DNA of 64,000 bases, from contig OZ251228.1 of the NCBI GenBank assembly GCA_965240325.2, forward strand, positions 62,001 through 126,000, written 5' to 3'. Position numbers and translations under genes: made by a program. The notes under the pieces are model-generated. The model was not told the origin of the DNA and made no database searches. It was given only the letters and a program-made list of their open reading frames with translations. The DNA comes from Rebecca billardiae RCC1528. Its lineage: Eukaryota > Haptophyta. Positions 30,052 through 41,116 of the stretch are shown one piece after another. Position 1 is the first letter of the stretch, and each line of letters opens with the position of its first letter.

Positions 30052-32082
30052 ATGGGCGTCTCGCTGGGCACGGTGCGCGTGCTCGGCGTGCTCCTCGCGC
30101 TCGCCGTCCTCGAGCTCGCCGTGCAGTACGCCCGCAGCCGCCCGGCCTCGGCGGAGCGGCGGGACGCGGCGGCGCCGCCGCGCGCGGCCGCCGCCGCGCT
30201 GCGGCCCGAGGGCGCGGCCGCGCCCGCGGCGCCCGCCGGCGCGGGCAGCCCGCTCACGCCGCTGCGCTTCGACGTGGTGCTGCAGACGGGCTGGGCCTCC
30301 GAGGCGCTGCGCGGCCGCATGCTCGTCGCGGCGATGCGGCAGCGCGCGGCGCAGATTGAGGCCACGCTCGGCTGCGCGACACGAGTCCGGCTGGTCGACC
30401 TGGTGGGCGACGGCAGCACGGCGGATCGGGTGCGGCGGTTCAACGCGTGGCAGGCCGAGCTCGTCTACGCCGACACGCCGCCGCACGCCGCCCTCTTCAT
30501 CAAGCGCGCGCCGTCCGTGCGCGCGCACTCCGCCTTCTGGCGCGCGTGCGCCGTGCTCGTGCTGGACCTCCTGGACGAGCTGCGCGAGATCGAGCGGCTG
30601 CGGCTGGAGGGGCGCGTGGACCTGCAGGAGTCGACGCCAGGGGCGCTGCTGCTCGTGCAGGCGCCGGGCACCGCGCGGATGCTCGCGCGCGCGCTGCACA
30701 CCACCTTCCACGACGAGCCGGGCACGGCCGTGCACCGCGTGGCGCTGCTGGGCCACCAGCACACCAACGTGCTGGGCTGGCGCGCGCGCTCGGCGGAGGA
30801 GGCGGCGGCGCGGGGCGTGCGCGTGGTGGGCGTGCTCGTCGGCGGGTGGCACAACCTGCCCGAGCGCGCCGAGCTCGCCGAGCTCGCCGCCGCCACGTGC
30901 AACGCGGGCGCCGCGCTGCTCCTCGTCTTCGAGAACGGCGCAGCCGGCAGCAGCAGCCGAGGCGCGCGCTACCTGTGCAGCGGGGAGCTGCTGCTGCCCG
31001 CCGACTGGCGGCACGCGCCGACCGACCGGAGGCCGGACGCGGGGGGCGCGCCGGGCGGCGGCGGCGGCGGCGCGCTCGTGAGCACGCGCTGGCGCGCGCC
31101 GGGCGCGCCGCCCTCGGCAGCGCCGTGCCCGGGCGACGCGGTGCTGCGCGCGCTGCCGCCGCTCAGCGCGCGCCCGCCGCACCCGCACCCGCCGCCGCGC
31201 GGCGCGGACGGCACACCCGCCGCCGCGCCCGCCCGGGCGGCGGGCGGCGCCGCCGGCGGGCACGGCGCGCCGCCCCTCGAGGACGTGCCCGGCCTCTTCA
31301 ACTTCTCCTCGCAGCGGCCGTTCCACGACGTGCCGTGGGTGGAGGCCGTGGACGTGGCGCTGCTCTGGCCGCCGCGGCTGCGGCGCAACGACAGCGCGCG
31401 CCACCGCCCGGCCACGCGGCTGCTGTGGTGGTGGACGCACGGCGTGCCCGCGCTCTTCTACCCGTACGAGAGCTACGTGGACGTCGCGCGCGCGCACGGG
31501 TACGTCCTGCCGCCAGCCGCGCGCGTGCCGAGCGCACGCGACCCGGCCGAGGTGGCGGCGCGGCTGCGCGAGCTCGGCGCGTCCGCTGCCGCTCGCGCCG
31601 CGCTCTGCCGCGCCGGCCTGCGGGCCGCGCGCGCGTACGACCCGGGGACGGTCGCGACGCGCCTGCTCGCCGCCGTGCACTCGCACACGGCGCGCGCGCG
31701 CGCGGCCGCGTACGCGTACCACGTCGAGGGCGCGCGCCAACGGGCCGCGCGCGGGGGCGCCGAGGGCGGCAGCGGCGACGACGGGCCGATGGCGCGCATC
31801 ACAGCGCGCGCGTGCGAGCGCCACCCGCCCGTGAGCGCGTGCCAGCCGTGGGCGGCGGCGTGGCTGCGAGGCGCGCCGGACGGCAGGGTGGCGCACGTCG
31901 TGCCGCAGATGTGGAACAGCTCGACGCCGCCGCCGCTCGAGTCCGGGCCCGATGGCGGCGACGAGTCCGACGGGGCGGGCGGCGGTGCGGCGGCAGCGGC
32001 CGAAGCGTTGGCGCGACAGCAGCGCGCGCGCTCAGGCTACGCAAAGCTGGCGCGGGAATTATTCTCGTCGCGAGGGTGGTGA
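30052..32082 (+). CDS. Type II membrane protein, glycosyltransferase-like C-terminal part
   Basis: A 676-residue protein. A short cytoplasmic start is followed by one membrane span (VRVLGVLLALAVLELAV, about residues 8-24) and a long lumenal part, the layout of a Golgi enzyme. After a Pro/Gly/Ala-rich linker (about 325-420) comes NFSSQRPFHDVPW and then RPATRLLWWWTHGVPALFYP (about 455-475), resembling the sugar-nucleotide-binding C-terminal half of GT-B enzymes, followed by ARAHGY and alpha-helical LRELGASAAAR segments. N-glycosylation sites NFS, NDS and NSS are present. I do not recognise the exact family. An alternative in-frame GTG upstream was ignored. It is adjacent to two other secretory-type genes. 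Confidence 0.55.
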   Translation: MGVSLGTVRVLGVLLALAVLELAVQYARSRPASAERRDAAAPPRAAAAALRPEGAAAPAAPAGAGSPLTPLRFDVVLQTGWASEALRGRMLVAAMRQRAAQIEATLGCATRVRLVDLVGDGSTADRVRRFNAWQAELVYADTPPHAALFIKRAPSVRAHSAFWRACAVLVLDLLDELREIERLRLEGRVDLQESTPGALLLVQAPGTARMLARALHTTFHDEPGTAVHRVALLGHQHTNVLGWRARSAEEAAARGVRVVGVLVGGWHNLPERAELAELAAATCNAGAALLLVFENGAAGSSSRGARYLCSGELLLPADWRHAPTDRRPDAGGAPGGGGGGALVSTRWRAPGAPPSAAPCPGDAVLRALPPLSARPPHPHPPPRGADGTPAAAPARAAGGAAGGHGAPPLEDVPGLFNFSSQRPFHDVPWVEAVDVALLWPPRLRRNDSARHRPATRLLWWWTHGVPALFYPYESYVDVARAHGYVLPPAARVPSARDPAEVAARLRELGASAAARAALCRAGLRAARAYDPGTVATRLLAAVHSHTARARAAAYAYHVEGARQRAARGGAEGGSGDDGPMARITARACERHPPVSACQPWAAAWLRGAPDGRVAHVVPQMWNSSTPPPLESGPDGGDESDGAGGGAAAAAEALARQQRARSGYAKLARELFSSRGW

Positions 32083-32504
32083 CGGCGCCCGCGGCCGCAG
32101 CCCCGCCATTGGCGCCGCCGGGGCCCGTGGGCGCGGGGCTAGCGCTGGCACTCTGCTGCTGCGCTCGCGGCGGTGTGCGCGATCCGGTCGTCCGAGCGCA
32201 CGCGCCACTACTCAGTACTCACTCATGTCAGTAGCAGTCGGTCGATCGTCATGCACTCAGCTGAAGTGCCATACTAGTTAGACGATACTATTACTAGCTG
32301 GCATATATGACCGCGTTCCGCGGTCTTTTTCCGTAGAACGAACGTAGTTCGGGGCCCGCGGCGCACCCTCCGTCGGCTGCTGTCTCAGTCTGACATGTGT
32401 AACAGTTCGCCTGAGCTGCCACCGCCAACTCAGTCACTGCCGCCCACCGGCACCGGGCCGGCGGGCCGAGGACTGTCGCCGCGGATCCGCGGGCCGCCGC
32501 GGGG
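32083..32504. other. Intergenic region with dispersed repeat R2
   Basis: About 420 bp, convergent 3' regions of the 30052 gene and the coiled-coil fragments. It includes the R2 repeat (32308-32375; see its own entry). No gene recognised. Confidence 0.6.
32308..32375 (+). repeat. Dispersed repeat R2, copy 1
   Basis: About 68 bp starting GACCGCGTTCCGCGGTC, a perfect 7-bp stem (GACCGCG/CGCGGTC) with a 3-base loop, followed by CCGTAGAACGAACGTAGTTC. It is present in inverted orientation at 51402-51474 with a few differences. The hairpin and conservation outside genes suggest a mobile-element end or regulatory RNA remnant; function unknown. Confidence 0.75.
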
Positions 32505-32505
32505 A

Positions 32506-33770
32506 CTAGCGGCCGGCGCGCGCGCGCAGGCAGGGCGAGAGGCGCTGGCGCGGCGCGAGCCGGCGCGTGCGCGCGAGCGGGCGCACCTGCTTGAGGTACT
32601 CGCCCTGCGCCATGCGCTCGACGACGGGCCGCTGGTCGCTCGTGCCGGCAGAGCGAGAGCGCGCGCCACTGCTGGCCCCGGCCTGCCGGCTGCGCAGCCT
32701 CGCACCGAGACCGACCGAGCGGAGCTCGGGGCGGTGGAACGAGGCGAGCGGCGCGTCGCGCCTGCCGCCGCGCGTGCGCGCCTGCTCCACCGCGCCGCCG
32801 TGCTCGCCCGCCGCCTCCTCCGCCGCGTCGGCCTCGAAGACGGCGGCTGCCAGCGGCAGGCTGAGCCGCGCGCCGGCTCACTCACACTGTGAGTCACACC
32901 CGCGGTCGCCTCGACAGCCAACTATCCACAGCTGCTCGAGCTGCTGGAGGGCGCCGCGACGATGGCGGCGCGGGCGCCCAGCGCGTCCGTTGCCGCGTCG
33001 CTCAGCTCGTCGAGCTCGGCGCCGCACTTCGCCAGCTTGGCGCCTAGCGCCTCCGCGTGTCACGTGCTCGTGCACGTCAGCCTGCTGATACGCCGCCGCC
33101 CATCGGCACTTCTGGCATCTGCGCGCGCAGCTGCTGCAGCTCGACGGCGGAGTCGTCGCGGCTGGCGGCGAGGGTGCGCACCGCGTCGATTGCCGAGGCC
33201 TGCAGCCCGGTGATCGCCGCGTCGACGCGCGCGGCGATTTCCCCACGCAGCCTCCTCGCGCCACGTGGCCGCCGCTCGCGTGGCAGGCAGCTGGGCGCCG
33301 CTGCGCGACCCGGAACCGGCGCGCGTTTCACTGATGCTCCTGCTCGTCCTCACGCTGCTGCACCTCCGCGCCGCCGTCGACCGAGTTGAGGAGGAGCTCG
33401 CGCTCGGCGTCGAGGCGCGAGCTCGCGTGCTCGAGCTCGCCCTTCAGCCGCGCGAGCTCCGGGCGCATCCGGCTCATCAGCTCTGCCGCGCTGCCCGCTC
33501 GCTCGCAGCGGCGCGCTCTGCTCCGGGCCGCCGTCGACTGAGTTGAGGAGGAGCTCGGGCTCGGCGTCGAGGCGCGAGCTCGCGTGCTCGAGCTCGCCCT
33601 TCAGCCGCGCGAGCTCCGGGCGCATCCGGCTCATCAGCTCTGCCGCGCCGGCTCGCTCGGCGGCGGCGGGCGGCGCGCTCTGCTCCGGTCGGCGAGCGAC
33701 GAGCTCGCGTGCTCCGGACTCGGCTCGCCCTTGCGCGCTGCTCCTCGAGTGACGAACGCGCCCGCGGGCA
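32506..33770 (-). pseudogene. Coiled-coil protein gene fragments
   Basis: Minus-strand blocks with helical, Leu/Glu/Arg-rich coding character but no intact ORF. About 33634-33350 reads SRMRPELARLKGELEHASSR and is partly duplicated (33372-33505 and 33531-33661, about 160 bp apart). About 33250-33100 reads ARVDAAITGLQASAIDAVRT and VELQQLRAQMPE. About 33050-32925 reads LGAKLAKCGAELDELSDAAT. About 32880-32506 reads LASFHRPELRSVGLGARLRS and MAQGEYLKQVRPLARTR to a stop. The frames do not join with convincing splice sites throughout, and the duplicated block suggests decay. It could alternatively be a multi-exon gene whose introns I cannot place. Family not recognised. Confidence 0.4.
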
Positions 33771-34185
33771 GGTTGTTGCCCGTCGCCCCCGCCGCGATCT
33801 CGCCGCCCCCGCCGCGATCTCGTCGCGCATGTGTCCGTGGCGCGCGCCTGCGAGGTGACAGGCGGGCCGCGAGCTCAGCCTCGGGGAGAGCGGAGCGAGG
33901 AGAGGGCGAGACGCGCGGCCTGCGAGGCGACGACAGGCGCGCTCGGGGAGAGCATTTTACCATTCACATTTACAAGTGATCAAGTTTCCCGTGCGCCTGC
34001 GAGGCGACAGGCGCGCTCGGGGAGAGCATTTTACTATTCACATTTACAAGTGATCAAGTTTCCCGAGCCCTTGCCTTGCCGTTTTTATCGGTTGGCGGTT
34101 GGCGGCAATCTCATACTTAAAATCGCGCTCGTAACGAACCGTTACACTAATGTCACGTCCAGCTGACGTCCAGATCGCACTTTAC
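33771..34185. repeat. Tandem duplication of about 70 bp and flanks
   Basis: A unit beginning CCTGCGAGGCGAC and containing GGGGAGAGCATTTTAC, CATTTACAAGTGATCAAG is present twice, at 33919-33990 and 33996-34063. A partial third copy (GCCTGCGAGGTGACAGGCGG) lies near 33847. No gene recognised. Confidence 0.75.
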
Positions 34186-34392
34186 TTAAGGGAATCAGCT
34201 GGACGCGCTTATTTTCGGCCTAATAGACCTCTCTATGCGATCTCAAAAACTCGAAACTCGGTCTCCGCCAGCCCTAAAAATCGCCCCCCGTCCCTTTTTT
34301 CTTGATCAAAGATCTTTTTGAAACGTGGTTCGGGCCCGCTGGTGCGGGCTCCACGCTGCGCGCTCCGCCCTGCACCGCGGGCCACAATTCGA
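34186..34392 (+). repeat. Dispersed repeat R1, copy 1
   Basis: About 205 bp including CTCGGTCTCCGCCAGCCC, TTCTTGATCAAAGATCTTTT and GGCCCGCTGGTGCGGGCTCC, the last able to form a hairpin. It is present in inverted orientation at about 49162-49370. Strong conservation in noncoding surroundings suggests a mobile-element end; class unknown. Confidence 0.8.
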
Positions 34393-34427
34393 CGACGATC
34401 GATGTGATGAATACTTGCTGATGATGT

Positions 34428-34798
<371 letters not shown>

Positions 34799-34800
34799 TA

Positions 34801-36749
34801 CCAGGTCGTTCCCCGTGCACTGGGAATCCGCGGTTTCGCCCTATTCAGAGCGCGAGGCCGCGGCATAGCAACGCAGATTTAGTCTTCCGCTTCGTCTATC
34901 AGACCACTTGAACGATCTAATCGAGCTTTCCAATTGAAAATGACGAAACTAGATCCATCCATTGGAGAAGCCAAATCCCGAGCGCGGCAAAGCCGTGGAA
35001 CGCAGTAATCAGCCTCGTCAGCGATAGTCCGCTCACGAAATCGATGCGCTGGAAATGAGTTCTTCGTGTGCAACCTGGAGGCGGGAGCCCTCCGCCGCGG
35101 GTGCGGAGCACCGATTCTGACCCGCCCCCTGCGGCTGCGGCCGGGCACGAGTGCGATGCCGCTGGCCCCGGCTGGGGGGCGCGCCCGGGCCAGGGCACTG
35201 CGGGCGCGGATGTGCTCGCGGAGCCGGCGTGCGTGGACGGGCTGTTGCGGGAGAGTATCTGCCGCCCTCCTGCGCCGTGCGACTTGCGCCACGCCTCTTT
35301 CGCCTCGGCTCAGGGCAGCGCACACGCGCGCGCCGCCTCCGAAGGCCAGCCTTGCCTGCGCCGCAGCCGGTCGCGCGCGCGCCGTGCGCGGCGTGGTCGG
35401 GAAGGAACGGGGGGTGCTGCCGGGCGAGATGGCGACATCATGTGCGCACGCCATGCCGCCGCGCCACGCCTTGCCGAGCGTGTCGCCGGTCCGTTTGCAC
35501 GCCTCTTCCAGTTGTCACAAATGGTGTCAGGTGTGCCGCACGGCCTCGCGGTCGTGACCGCTGGGGGGCGCGCCCGGGCCAGGGCGCTGCGGGCGCGGAT
35601 GTGCTTGCGGAGCCGGCGTGCGTGGACGGGCTGTTGCGGGAGAGTATCTGCCGCCCTCCTGCGCCGCGCGACTTGCGCCACGCCTCTTTCGCCTCGGCTC
35701 AGGGCAGCGCGCACGCGCGCGCGCCGCCTCAAGGCCAGCCTTGCCTGCGCTGCAGCCGACCGCGCGCGCGCCGTGCGCGGCGTGGTCGGGAAGGAACGGG
35801 CACGGCTGCCGGGCGAGATGGCGATATCATGTGCGCACGCCATGCCGCCCCGCCACGCCTTGCCGAGCGTGTCGCCGGTCCGTTTGCACGCCTCTTCGAG
35901 TTGTCACAAATGGTGTGCACGCGGCCTCGCGGTCGTGACCGCCTTGTCGGGACGATCATTGAGACACAGAACAGTGCCAGACGGGCACGCGGGAAACTCT
36001 TACATGAATGTTCATCACTGCGTGGTCATGTAGAAGTGCTGGGTGCGACGCTTTCCTCGCGCGGATGCACTTTCATCATCTTCTTCGAGCTCAGGTCTGG
36101 CTTCAGGCACGACAAGAAAGCAGCACTCGTCAACAGCTGTGCGGATCCGTTATCGTGCCCTTTCGCGGCGCCGCGGGGCGGCATGGCGTGCGCACATGAT
36201 GTCGTCATCTCGCCCGGCAGCACCCCCCGTTCCTTCCCGACCACGCCGCGCACGGCGCGCGCGCGGTTGGCTGCGGCGCGGCAGTGCTCGGGCCTCGAGG
36301 CGGCGCGCGCGTGCGCGCTGCCCTGAGCCGCGGCGAAAAGAGGCGTGGCGCGAGACGCGCGGCGCAGGAGGGCGCCAGATACTCTCCCGCGACAGCCTGT
36401 CCACGCAAGCCGGCTCCGCGAGCACATCCGCGCCCGCAGCGCCGTGCGGCGTGCCCCGGGCGCGCCCCGCCAACGGCGCTCGGCCGCCTTGCCGCTGCCC
36501 GCCTGCCGCCGAGGGCAAAAGGTCAAGATTTGGTCGGCCCTCGCCTGCCGAGCCGCCACCGGGGGCTCCGCCCTGCCTTCTATCTCGTTGCGGCTCAATT
36601 TTGGGATTGCGAGACCAGCTCATCGATTGACGCACATCCGCACCCGCGAGACCTGAAAATCTTATTCGCGGGTAGCGACGGGTGCGTCCTGCGGCTGTTT
36701 TTCTCGTATGTCCAAACCGCGGATTCCCAGTGCAGGGGGAACGACCTGG
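34801..36749. mobile_element. 1,949-bp non-autonomous DNA transposon with 36-bp inverted ends
   Basis: Terminal inverted repeats of 36 bp at 34801-34836 and 36714-36749 differ at one position; both start CCAGGTCGTTCCCC going inward and end CCGCGGTTT. TA occurs on each side (34799-34800 and 36750-36751), the target duplication of Tc1/mariner-type elements. No transposase is visible. The interior contains two direct copies of a 390-bp block (35171-35560 and 35560-35945) and a third, partly matching inverted copy (about 36179-36470). Confidence 0.85.
35171..36470. repeat. Internal 390-bp block: two direct copies and one inverted partial copy
   Basis: Copy 1 at 35171-35560 and copy 2 at 35560-35945, both beginning GCTGGGGGGCGCGCCCGGGC, with an inverted diverged copy at about 36179-36470. 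Shared landmarks are GTTGCGGGAGAGTATCTGCC and the GCAGCGC...CGAGATGGCGA segment. The frames are open by composition but encode nothing recognised. Confidence 0.85.
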
Positions 36750-36895
36750 TAACCGGCGCGGTCCGGGGCGACCGGCACTGCGGGATGCTGCCACGACTGC
36801 GGCGTTACTACTCGTCGTCGTAACTAGTGGCAGTGCCGCAGTATAACGTTCTGAGTGGCAGCACCGCGGTCGTCTTCCGTGACCGTCACTAAGAC

Positions 36896-37485
36896 TTAGC
36901 ACTCTTCACAGACAGCAGCTCGCCGGCACCGGCGCGGGTGGCGGGCGGCGCCCTCGGCGGCTCCGGTCAGCGCGCTGCGACTCCCGTCGGCATCGCTCGC
37001 CGTGGTGGGCGCAGCAGCGGCGGCGTCGCGCGCGTCGTCCTCCCCGCCGGTCTGGTCGACAGCAGCGCCCCCGGCCCGGTCGGCGATGGGCGGGGCACCC
37101 CGTGCCTCAGCAGCAGCAGCAGCATGCTCAGTGCTGCCGCCGCATCCTGTGCCCGCGCTGGCAGCCCGCGCGCGCGGACCGGCCGACGGCGGGGCGGCCC
37201 TCGGCTGCGGCACGCGGAACGACGGCGGCGCGCTGTGCACCGCCGGCGGCCCCGGTGCGGGCGAGGCGCCGCGCCGCCCCTGCAGGCCGAGCACGCGGCG
37301 CGCGCACACAGGGCACGCGCGCACCCCCAGCCCGCACGCCCGGCACACGGCCTCGTGGCCGCAGGGCAGGAAGGTGACCTCGATGGGGCGGCTGAGGCAG
37401 GCGGCGCAGCACGGCTCGAGCGCAGCGGCGACAACCACGGCCAGATCGCGCGCCGACTCGCCGTCGCGAAGAAGCGCCGCCCCTT

Positions 37486-37518
<33 letters not shown>

Positions 37519-37717
37519 GGCTCGCGACGAGCAGGGGCTCGCACAGCGCGGGCGCATGGCGTGTGCGCGTGGCCGCGCGCCGTCTTCTCAGGACGACGGC
37601 GAGCCACACGACGAGTGCGAGCACCGGAACCGAGAGCGACGCGAGCACGCCCGCGGGCGGCAGGTACGCGTCGTCGGGCATGGGTCCATCCGCGGGCGGG
37701 CGGATGTCGTCCGCCAT
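36896..37717 (-). CDS. Membrane-anchored RING-finger protein (probable E3 ubiquitin ligase)
   Basis: A 273-residue intronless protein starting MADDIRPP. One membrane span (about 26-43, LASLSVPVLALVVWLAVVL) is followed by basic RRRR. A C3HC4 RING lies at about 104-138: C-x2-C, then FLPCGHEAVC giving C-x-H-x3-C, C-x2-C as CRAC, and CPVC. A Ser/Ala-rich disordered tail follows. RING proteins of this layout usually recruit an E2 to ubiquitinate membrane or misfolded proteins. The ATG is 210 bp from the ATG of the OTU-type gene on the opposite strand, so a ligase-like and a deubiquitinase-like gene appear to share a promoter region. Confidence 0.8.
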
Positions 37718-37927
37718 CGTCGAGTCCGGTGGGCAGGCACCGGCGCATCTGCCGGCCACACCGCGCGCGGCCGGACTTTTAAGATCGCAAACGACGTCAA
37801 CGCGATCGGATGATGCGGTGGGCACGTGGGTCGTATTTCGTCATCGCGCCGAACGACCTGCGCGGGTAGCTTGCCCCGGTGGATCTCGCAGGCAGCGGCG
37901 TGCAGGCCACTGCGCGCGCGCTGGCGG
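37718..37927. promoter_or_regulatory. Shared 5' region of divergent RING and OTU genes
   Basis: 210 bp between the two ATGs. It includes a lower-GC island around 37775-37810 (GGACTTTTAAGATCGCAAAC). Both core promoters must lie here or inside the first coding bases. Confidence 0.5.
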
Positions 37928-38906
37928 ATGGCCGATGCGGAGTCCGCCGCGGCGGCGCGCCAGCCGCCGCCGGTCGTCCCGACCGACGGGATGGCGCGCT
38001 GCGTGATCAAGAACGCGCGCGAGGACGCGACCAGCCCCACGTGCACCCCGAGCAAGGTGCGCGCGCGCGCGGCGCCGCCGCGCGCGCGCAGCGGGCACAC
38101 CGGTGGCGCGCTCACACGCGGCCGCCCCGCGCGGTGCGGCACGCGCAGGCGGCGCGCACGGTGGAGCGCGCCGCGTCGCCCTTCGCGCTCGCCCACAGCG
38201 CGCCGCAGCCCGCCATCTTCCTCGGCGTGCCCGCCAGCGGCCCCGAGCTCGAGGCGTCCGCTGAGGGCGGTGCGTGCGCTGGCTGGCCTCTGCTCGGCCA
38301 CTGCGCGCGCGGCGGGAGCGCGAGCGCGAGCGCGGCGCTCGGCACGGACCCCGCGGCGTGGCGGTGTGAGCCGAGCGCGGCGTGCGTGGCGGACTGGTCG
38401 CACCCGTCCACGCTGAGCCTCGCCGGCTGCCCGCCCGCCGCCGAGCCGCGCGCGGCGCCCGCGCGCGCGCTCGGCAGCGCGCGCGGCGCGGACGCGGACG
38501 CGGGCGCGGACGCGGACGCGGAGGCGGAGGCGGAGGCGGAGGCGGGGTCGGCTCGCTCGGGCGCGAGCACGCCGCCGCCGGCGCTGATCGACGCGGAGTA
38601 CGGCGCGGCCGAGCTCATCGTGCCCGAGACGTTGCCGCGCCCCCCGCGCGCCTCGGCCGAGGCCGCGCGCTGGCCGCAGCCGCCCACCGCCGCCGCGCCG
38701 ACCGCCGCGGCCGTTGCGCACGCCATCGTGCTGCCGGCGAGCGGCGCTGCCGCCGGCGGCACCGTCGTCGGCGCGAGCGCGCCGATGGGCCCGTTCGCGC
38801 TCGGCGTGGCGGCCCCTGCCCCCGCGGGCGGCGCCGCCCTCGCCTCCTCCCCTCCGGCGCTCTGCGCGACACTGGCCGGCGCGTGCGCCGCGCTCGAGCC
38901 GGGGGC

Positions 38907-38958
<52 letters not shown>

Positions 38959-39953
38959 TGCTGCGTCGGCGACGTCGGGGACGAGGACCCCGAGCTGCAG
39001 GCGGCGCTGCTCGCGTCGATGCTGGGCGGGGACGGCGGCGGCGGCGCGTCGAGCGTGGGCGCCGAGAGCACCTCTGCCCTCACCGGCTCGCGCCCCACCG
39101 CCGCCGAGCTCTCAGCCTCAGCGAGCGGCCCATCGCTGTTTGACGGTTTTGAGCGGCCGCCGCTGGTCGGGGCGGCCGAGCCGCTGCACGCGCTGAGCGG
39201 GCCGAGGCTGCGCGCGCTCGAGCCCGCGCAGCGCGCGCTGGACGCGCTCGGCCGCGGCGGCGCCAAGCTGCTCCGCGTGCGCGGCGACGGGCACTGTCTG
39301 TTCCGCGCGTGCGGTGGCGCGCTCGCCCTCGCACTGCAGGGCATGGCTGCGCCCTGCGCAGCCGCCGCCGCCGCTGGCCTGGCGCGCGTGCTCGAGCCCG
39401 CGCACGCCCTCGCCGCCCTCGCGACGCAGCCGACGCCGACGCCGACGCCGGCGGCCGCGGCCGCGCCGCGCGCGGACGACGACGCGACGATGGGCGTCGC
39501 GCCCCCGCCCCCGCCGCCGCTCCTCGACGCGCTGCGCTCCGGCGCCGTAAGCGGCTGGAGCCGTGTGCAGGTGGTGGCCGCGCTCGCGGACGAGGCCGCG
39601 TCGGACGCCCTGGTGCTCGCGCTGCGCCGCGCGGCGTGCGCGCACATGCGCGCGCACGCCGCGAGCTTTGAGCAGCTCGAGGCCGGGCTGGCCGACGCTG
39701 GCGAGGGCGTGGGCTTCGCCGCCTACCTCCACGCCATGGAGCAGCTCACGCCCGAGGATGGCTGCCCGCGGTACGGCGGCGCGGTCGAGCTGCTGGCTCT
39801 GGCGGAGTGCGTGGGCACGTGCGTGGACGTGTACGACACGGCGCTGCTCAAGCTGAGCGCGCGCACGAGCCCGCCCGCGCGCGCGGCGGCGGCGCCGCCG
39901 CCCGCGCCCGCCGCGCAGCACCAGCCGCCCGCCGCCACCGGCTGGTGGCCGTT

Positions 39954-40028
<75 letters not shown>

Positions 40029-40434
40029 GGCGTGCGCGGACGCCCACCGCCCGCCGCCCGATGCCCAGCAGAGTCCGGGCGCTCCGAGTCCGGGCGCAGA
40101 GCTCCTCCAGGACTGGCAGGAGGTCGTGGAGCCGTCGTACCGCTTCTCGTGGGGCGAGCGCGAGGCTGGCGCGGGCGCGGACGAGCCGGCGCTCGACGGC
40201 TCGATCGTCGAGCAGCGCGCGGCGTGCCTCTCCGCGGGCGGCGCCAGTGGCAGCAGCCTCGCAGCCGAGTGCGCGGAGTGTGTGGACGACGACGACGCTT
40301 GGGTCAAGCTGGACCACAAGCCGACGCCGCCGCTGGCGGGCGTGCGGCTGAGCGTGCTGCGCACGGGGCTGCACTACCACATGCTGCTCGACGTGCCAGC
40401 CTCTGTGGGCCAGGCCGCGCCGGCTGCCGGGTGA
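37928..40434 (+). CDS. OTU-domain cysteine protease (deubiquitinase-like) with UIM
   Basis: Exon 1 is 37928-38056 (MADAESAAAARQPP...CTPSK). Exon 2 runs from 38149 (or 38092; both GCAG acceptors keep frame) to the TGA at 40432-40434. The OTU core begins near 39235: VRGDGHCLFRA with catalytic Cys at 39295-39297 and the Asp two residues before it. YGGAVELLALAECVGTCVDV follows (about 39772-39835), and the catalytic His probably lies in GLHYHMLL (about 40369-40392). Upstream, EDPELQAALLASML (about 38980-39021) matches a ubiquitin-interacting motif. Long poly-Gly runs (about 38910-38950 and 39955-40026), the second splitting the OTU region from its His, are unusual insertions. Expected role: trimming ubiquitin chains. 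Confidence 0.8.
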
Positions 40435-41116
40435 TAGATCGACATTCTGGCGGCTGCATGATGCCATTGCCATTGGCGCCGCACGGCGGACCGGTGTCGT
40501 CGATCCGACACCATTGTGATTGATGGCTGACGAGGCGCGCCGCGGGCCGCGCAGGCGCAGCCCGCGGTGCCGCAGTCGCCGGCAGTCGGCCCGAGTGGCG
40601 AGTCGGGCCGTGCTACTTACGAGTTCACGGAGCAGTCAGCGACAGCAGTGCCTGCGCGGCGCCGGCTGCCCCGGTCCGCGATATATATATTTAAATAATT
40701 AAAATAATATTATATATATATATAATTTATAGAGAGAGAGAGAGAGAGTGTGTCGTAATTTTATTGTCTCCGCGCAGCAGCCTAACTAGCCTGCTTGGTG
40801 ATGCCGATGTGTCTGCGTGCCGCTGCTGGCTGCGTTACTGACCCGGGGATGCGCGCAGCGCGTGCCCCGGCATAAGCCGCGCCCGTGCGGAGTGACGCTC
40901 GGGCCCGGAGCAGCACGGCGCAGCCGCACGGCGGCGCCGGCACGCGCGAGCGCCGCAGTTCGTCCCTGGCGCGTCCGAGCGCGCGCTGGGCGCAGGTGAG
41001 CCCCGCAGCCGCGCGCGCCGTGCTCGGCCGCCGGACGGAGCCGTCCGTCCGCCTGCCTGTCAGTGCCACTGAGGGGAGTCAGCCAGTCTGCCAGTCTGGC
41101 ACGCGCACGCTCGCGC
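40435..41116. other. Intergenic region between convergent OTU and HDAC genes
   Basis: About 680 bp holding both 3' ends. An A+T-rich patch at 40680-40765 (TATATATATTTAAATAATTA, (TA)n, then (GA)n and GTGTG) may carry polyadenylation signals. No gene recognised. Confidence 0.65.
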
